Shown here in pieces: positions 32,723 through 36,557 of a DNA stretch of 36,557 bases (position 1 is the stretch's first letter; the number at the start of each line of letters is the position of its first letter). A program made the translations under genes and the position numbers. This DNA comes from Bacteroidia bacterium (GTDB lineage: Bacteria > Bacteroidota > Bacteroidia > NS11-12g > UBA9320): assembly GCA_020053795.1 (NCBI GenBank), contig JAGVMN010000049.1, positions 1 to 36,557 on the forward strand, read 5' to 3'. The notes under the pieces were generated by a model. That model searched no databases and was not told the origin of the DNA. It saw only the letters and a program-made list of their open reading frames with translations.

Positions 32723-35700
32723 TTAGTTTTTGATAATTTTAATGGCCGAACCTTCAAAGCCATTAACGCTCAGAAAATACATCCCCTTAGAAATATTTTC
32801 GATATTAACAGTCGTCAACGGATTATTAATTAAACCGGTCAAAATTGTCTTCCCAATTAAATCCTTCAGGCAATAACTCCATCCGAAAACCAATGTGTTC
32901 GCCTTCAGAGTAAATCTATGGCTCGCGGGATTGGGGAATACAGAAAAGCCATTTGCCAATGTAAATTCTCGAATTCCAACCAATTCCTCCACTGTAAGTA
33001 TGGCAGGGTTTGAAATGGACGAACAACCTTCGGCAGAGCTTACCCAACAGCGGTAGTGGAAATTATTCATTTCGAAATTGACAGAATCAATCGTCAAAGT
33101 ATCAGAATCAACACCACTAAAAATGTTGGAATTTTTCAAATTTACGAAGTCTAAACCTGCATCCTGTTGCCATTGGCGTTTGGCCGTTTTATCGGTTACC
33201 GAAATATTGAACGTGGCTCTCTGCCCGCTTTTGATTAATTCATTAACCGGATTACTCACAATGATTGGTAAGGGGTTGACTAAAACACTTATCTTATTTG
33301 AAGAGTCTTTACAAACACCTCCCAATTCGGCAATAAGGTGATAAACACCTGACATTTTGGTTAAGTAAGAAATTCCTGATGTGCCTGAAATTTCCTGATA
33401 GTTTCTGTACCAAACCAAACTTGCTGCAGGGGAAACAACTACATTGAATTTGACTTGGCCACCAAAACAAAATGTCGTTGTGTCTTTGGTAGATATGACG
33501 GGCTTTTTCATTGAATAAATAGTCAAATCCTTTCCGTTATTGGTTCCAATCGCCGGAGGAATAGAACTGACCACCCTTATTCTGTAACGATAATCTGTGG
33601 TAGTGTTCAAAGGTGTAATGGCCAATATAGTGTCTGAACGATTGGATTTTATGGTACCAATTACTACCGGGTTGACAAATTGCCCGATACTATTGCTGAG
33701 TTCTGCGGTGAAGACATTGGAAGTGTCAAAAACCCCGCTTGCTTTAAAGGGTACGTTAATTTTATCACCGGCACACTTAATTTGTTTTTCCAAAGCCAAA
33801 GTCGCTACTTCCAACCCTGACGGAATGCCACATGTATAAACTGAAATGGCAACAGTATCATTTTTGCCCAGTTGACCTCTATTGTTGAAACCAGTCATAC
33901 ACAAACTTTTCCTATCGGATTTTATAATCCCACTGTGATAAAAGCCGGCATTAACAAAAACAATAGGTGATTGATTTCCAATCAGGGTAAGTATGACCTT
34001 TTCGATAATGGTGCCATCACCCATTTGTCCAAAATTGTTTTTGCCTTGTGCATGGAGCATGCCCGAAGCATCAATGGCCAATGTGTAGTCAATTCCGTTG
34101 ACAACAGCCATCCAGCCATCTTTATCAACAATTTTAGTCGAAGAATCAATTCTACGTATTTCACCCTTTGAATTTCTGAATTTTCCATCATTTCCTTTAC
34201 TTGAAAAAGCAACCGTATGATAGCCTATATCGAGCATACGGGGATAAGTTACATAATCTTCCAATTTTGCCACTCCTAACTGACCAATATTGTTATTGCC
34301 CCATGACCAAAGTCGTCCGTTTGAAGTAATACCATGTGAGTGATTGTCTCCGCAAACAATACTCACCCAAAATGAATCTGACTGCATTTTGACTGGTCTT
34401 GACCAGTTTTTACGACTGTTTATTCCCAATTGACCAAATCCATTGTAACCCCAGGCCCAAATTGTTCCATCCGCTTTCAAAGCCAGGCTGTGACTACCTC
34501 CTGCAGCAATGTTCGTCCAGTTACTGTCTGCACCGATTCTAACGGGTTTGTTTCTGTTTAGAGTGAAAGCATCACCGATTTGACCAAAATCGCTTTTACC
34601 CCATGCCCACAAAGTACCATCACATTTTAGTGCGAGGTTGTGATATTCTCCACAAGAAATGCTGATCCAGTCGTGGTCAGTTCCCAAAGGCACCGGTTTA
34701 TTCTGCTGAGAATTGGTACCATCACCCAATTGTCCATAAGTATTATCCCCCCAGGCCCAAAGGGTTCCATTTGACTTTAAGGCAATCGTATAGTTGGCCC
34801 CGGCCGAAAAACTTACCCAGTTCAATACTACAGATATGAAGACCGGAATCTCTTGTTGCACATACGAACTGTCTCCAATTTGGCCAATATCGTTTCTTCC
34901 CCAAGCCATCAAAGAGCCATCTGCTTTTACCCCCATCCCATGATCGTATCCGGCAGATATCATGGTCCAACCAGGTAATGCAGGGTCAACTTGCATTTTT
35001 GTTGGAACCCAAAGATTGTTGGTGCTTCCATTACCCATTTGCCCCCTGTTTCCCGAACCCCAAACCCATAAGGTACCGTTGGCCTTCAAGGCCATATTGT
35101 GATTGCCGCCCGCCGATATACTGACAAAGTCACTGTTGTTTGAAACCATGATTGGGCTTAAACTGTTTATATTGCTACTGTCGCCCAATTGCCCCAAACC
35201 ATTCGCCCCCCATGCCCATAATGTTCCATTTGCTTTCAGGGCTAAGGTGTGCGTAAAACCACATGAAACACTCACCCAACCATTTGAAACGGAAGATACG
35301 CTGTCTATTTGAACCGGCTTAATTCTTCTGACCGTCCCATGGTCACCCAATTGACCCGAACTATTGAGGCCCCAGGCCCAAAGGCTTCCATCTGATTTTA
35401 TGCCCAATGAATGCTGGTAACCGGTGGAAATATTGATCCAAAGACGGTCTTGGCCGATTTGCTTTGGGCTTGTCCTGTTAGTAGTAGAGCTATCGCCCAA
35501 CTGCCCATTGAGGTTGTATCCCCAAGCCCACAAACTCCCATCGGCTTTCAGGGCTATTGTATGGTTGCCGTGTGTACTCGATACACTAATCCAGTTTTGT
35601 TCGGTACCAATCTGAGTTGGAAATAAAATTTGCTGTGTCGTTCCGTTTCCCACCTCCCCAAATGCATTGCGACCCCAACCCCATAGGCTGCCATTTGCCT

Positions 35701-36004
35701 TTATCGCCATTGAATGGTCGCGACCTGCGGAAACCGTAACCCAATCTTCATCGGTACCTATTCTTACCGGACTTATTCTGCCTATTTTACTACTATCGCC
35801 CAATTGCCCGTACTGATTGTTTCCCCAGGCCCAAAGCTGTCCATTTCTGATCTCGAGGGTATGACTAAGCCCGGCTGAGACTCTTTGATAATTGTTTCTA
35901 AAGGCTATTGAACTTTTGCCTGCCGTCCTGTTGATCTGAGCTGTAGCACACAAACCTGCAAAAAGAAGGTAAAAACAAAAAAGGCGATATAAATAATGCT
36001 TCAT
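32723..36004 (-). CDS. RCC1-repeat surface protein with type A T9SS signal (first of a tandem pair)
   Basis: This 1093-residue paralogue of the following gene has a signal peptide at about 1-23 ([14 protein letters not shown] ... CATAQ). The mature start [22 protein letters not shown] parallels VNRARNKTIIAYDNNYQRASAG of its neighbour. I count about 13 RCC1 blades ([26 protein letters not shown]) to about residue 730. A beta region with APLNTT-like strands, an Ig-like part ([21 protein letters not shown]) and the type A T9SS sorting domain ([25 protein letters not shown]) follow. An in-frame TTG 27 nt upstream is less likely than ATG 36004, which gives a normal signal peptide. No clear TAnnTTTG box was found upstream. 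It is probably transcribed together with the downstream copy. The ligand is unknown. Confidence 0.88.
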   Translation of the reverse strand: MKHYLYRLFCFYLLFAGLCATAQINRTAGKSSIAFRNNYQRVSAGLSHTLEIRNGQLWAWGNNQYGQLGDSSKIGRISPVRIGTDEDWVTVSAGRDHSMAIKANGSLWGWGRNAFGEVGNGTTQQILFPTQIGTEQNWISVSSTHGNHTIALKADGSLWAWGYNLNGQLGDSSTTNRTSPKQIGQDRLWINISTGYQHSLGIKSDGSLWAWGLNSSGQLGDHGTVRRIKPVQIDSVSSVSNGWVSVSCGFTHTLALKANGTLWAWGANGLGQLGDSSNINSLSPIMVSNNSDFVSISAGGNHNMALKANGTLWVWGSGNRGQMGNGSTNNLWVPTKMQVDPALPGWTMISAGYDHGMGVKADGSLMAWGRNDIGQIGDSSYVQQEIPVFISVVLNWVSFSAGANYTIALKSNGTLWAWGDNTYGQLGDGTNSQQNKPVPLGTDHDWISISCGEYHNLALKCDGTLWAWGKSDFGQIGDAFTLNRNKPVRIGADSNWTNIAAGGSHSLALKADGTIWAWGYNGFGQLGINSRKNWSRPVKMQSDSFWVSIVCGDNHSHGITSNGRLWSWGNNNIGQLGVAKLEDYVTYPRMLDIGYHTVAFSSKGNDGKFRNSKGEIRRIDSSTKIVDKDGWMAVVNGIDYTLAIDASGMLHAQGKNNFGQMGDGTIIEKVILTLIGNQSPIVFVNAGFYHSGIIKSDRKSLCMTGFNNRGQLGKNDTVAISVYTCGIPSGLEVATLALEKQIKCAGDKINVPFKASGVFDTSNVFTAELSNSIGQFVNPVVIGTIKSNRSDTILAITPLNTTTDYRYRIRVVSSIPPAIGTNNGKDLTIYSMKKPVISTKDTTTFCFGGQVKFNVVVSPAASLVWYRNYQEISGTSGISYLTKMSGVYHLIAELGGVCKDSSNKISVLVNPLPIIVSNPVNELIKSGQRATFNISVTDKTAKRQWQQDAGLDFVNLKNSNIFSGVDSDTLTIDSVNFEMNNFHYRCWVSSAEGCSSISNPAILTVEELVGIREFTLANGFSVFPNPASHRFTLKANTLVFGWSYCLKDLIGKTILTGLINNPLTTVNIENISKGMYFLSVNGFEGSAIKIIKN

Positions 36005-36384
36005 TGATTGGCTTATACAAATGGAAATCAATATTAGTCTTAAACTTTCAGAAACTCAAAAAAGCAAGATTCTTTTTCCGAAAAATAGCAGTGGATTGAT
36101 ATTTGGATACTATTTCAAGTTTAAACAATTTTTGAATTTGCTTTATATCTGCTTCCCCATAAGGCATGATTAATCATCTTTATTTTAGCTAAAAATTTGG
36201 GCATTCTGCCGAAAGTATTATAGGCCGGTCTAAAATTTATTGGAAGCGGAATCGCCGGAATTGCTTCCATATCAAAACCACTTTTCAATATCGAGCCGCC
36301 ACCTTTGACGGTCAGTGCTCCGGAAGGGGAGTGAGTTTCGGGTTTTCGGCGGTCAGGTGGTAGCCATAGACAGCACATAACTCG

Positions 36385-36403
36385 TCCGCGTTTGTAACGC
36401 GGA
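36385..36403. repeat. REP-like hairpin TCCGCGTT-TGT-AACGCGGA
   Basis: A perfect 8-base inverted repeat has a 3-base loop. It lies downstream (minus strand) of the transposase stop and next to a second hairpin with the same GCGTT core. This resembles the REP/BIME partners of REP-associated Y1 transposases. It could also act as a transcription stop. Confidence 0.6.
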
Positions 36404-36412
36404 TGCAAGAGA

Positions 36413-36430
36413 TTGGCGTTTTCAACGCAA
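36413..36430. repeat. Second REP-like hairpin TTGGCGTT-TTC-AACGCAA
   Basis: GCGTT pairs with AACGC across a TTC loop, extended by TTG/CAA with one unpaired G. It lies 6 bases from the transposase stop. Together with the hairpin at 36385-36403 it forms a two-hairpin unit. Confidence 0.5.
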
Positions 36431-36436
36431 CGATAA

Positions 36437-36557
36437 TCAATGCAGTAATACTTCAACCAATCCTTTCCCATCTGCATAATCAACGGCACTGCTAAAAACG
36501 TAATCCTCGGGTTTGCTAACAATCATTGCTGATACCGGGTTATTGTGTACATAGTCA
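36437..36557 (-). mobile_element. C-terminal end of a Y1/RAYT-type transposase (cut by window edge)
   Basis: The minus strand encodes the last 39 residues of a transposase and a TGA stop. The peptide includes DYVHNNPVSAMIVSKPEDY and FSSAVDYADGKGLVEVLL. This is the standard C-terminus of REP-associated tyrosine (IS200-like, Y1) transposases, in which Y-I-H-x-N-P-V-x-A-x-I-V and P-E-D-Y-x-x-S-S are conserved. The catalytic HUH and Tyr motifs lie beyond the right edge, so activity cannot be judged. Two hairpins follow directly downstream. Confidence 0.85.

Larger units (their letters stand above)
36005..36436. other. Region between the RCC1 pair and the transposase end
   Basis: This 432-base stretch holds the leader of the RCC1 gene on the left and two REP-like hairpins on the right (listed separately). 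A 133-codon minus-strand frame across 36121-36522 is rejected because it overlaps the true transposase frame and reads through the hairpins. No RNA gene is recognised. Confidence 0.5.

Noticed and set aside
29900-35900. Regular direct repeats of about 150 bases that could be mistaken for an array or satellite
   Set aside because: They are in frame and encode RCC1 blades in both genes; no CRISPR-like short repeat/spacer pattern exists.
36121-36522. 133-codon minus-strand frame at the right end
   Set aside because: It overlaps the recognisable transposase C-terminus in another frame and reads straight through two hairpins; it looks like a translation artefact of the repeat.

Overview
The window is a chromosomal segment of a Bacteroidota bacterium, probably an environmental non-Bacteroidales lineage (Saprospiria/Chitinophagia/Sphingobacteriia-like; the exact class is inference). 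Four signs support this. There are four secreted proteins with type IX secretion system (T9SS) C-terminal signals and one PorE-like T9SS lipoprotein. The phylum-specific -7 promoter box TAnnTTTG occurs upstream of many genes. The phylum-typical families DUF3127 and DUF4199 are present. The gene order RSH stringent factor - Fur - purA is one I recall from other Bacteroidota. The sequence is moderately AT-rich and most genes lack a clear Shine-Dalgarno sequence. Both ends are cut inside genes: a RelA/SpoT gene on the left and a Y1/RAYT-type transposase on the right.

Layout. 1-3085 (+): end of relA/spoT, a Fur-family regulator and purA. 3089-7260 (-): a possible small hydrophobic remnant, the PorE-like OmpA/TPR/propeller lipoprotein co-transcribed with a phosphodiesterase, a DUF3127 protein with an SSB-like acidic tail, and a secreted DUF695/RraB-like protein. 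7468-12288 (-): a 1606-residue surface protein with 13 Cys-bracketed PKD-like repeats and a type B T9SS signal. 12440-14006: a TPR lipoprotein (+) convergent with gatC-pduO (-). 14220-19990 (+): ffh, a 1251-residue PKD protein with a type A T9SS signal, and a GNAT acetyltransferase. 20072-23655: fhs (-), tRNA-Pro(CGG) (+) and prfC (-). 23748-26288 (+): a lipoprotein cyclophilin, an SRPBCC protein and an FAD amine-oxidase/desaturase-like enzyme, convergent with 26294-27962 (-): PlsC acyltransferase, a second SRPBCC protein and a DUF4199 membrane protein. 28177-28189 lies in a hairpin-bearing likely interspersed repeat. 28381-29286 (-): an orphan DUF58 protein. 29389-36004 (-): two tandem giant RCC1-repeat T9SS cargo proteins separated by one base. 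36385-36557: two REP-like hairpins and the end of a transposase.

How they fit together. Housekeeping genes (stringent response, purine synthesis, one-carbon metabolism, SRP targeting, translation termination, tRNA charging) are interleaved with cell-surface genes. The PorE-like lipoprotein would anchor the T9SS to peptidoglycan, and the PKD and RCC1 proteins are its likely cargo. No phage, CRISPR array, toxin-antitoxin or recognisable defence locus was seen. The least ordinary pieces are the tandem RCC1 cargo pair, the Cys-bracketed PKD adhesin, the exported RraB-like protein, the SSB-tailed DUF3127 protein and the SRPBCC/FAD/acyltransferase neighbourhood.
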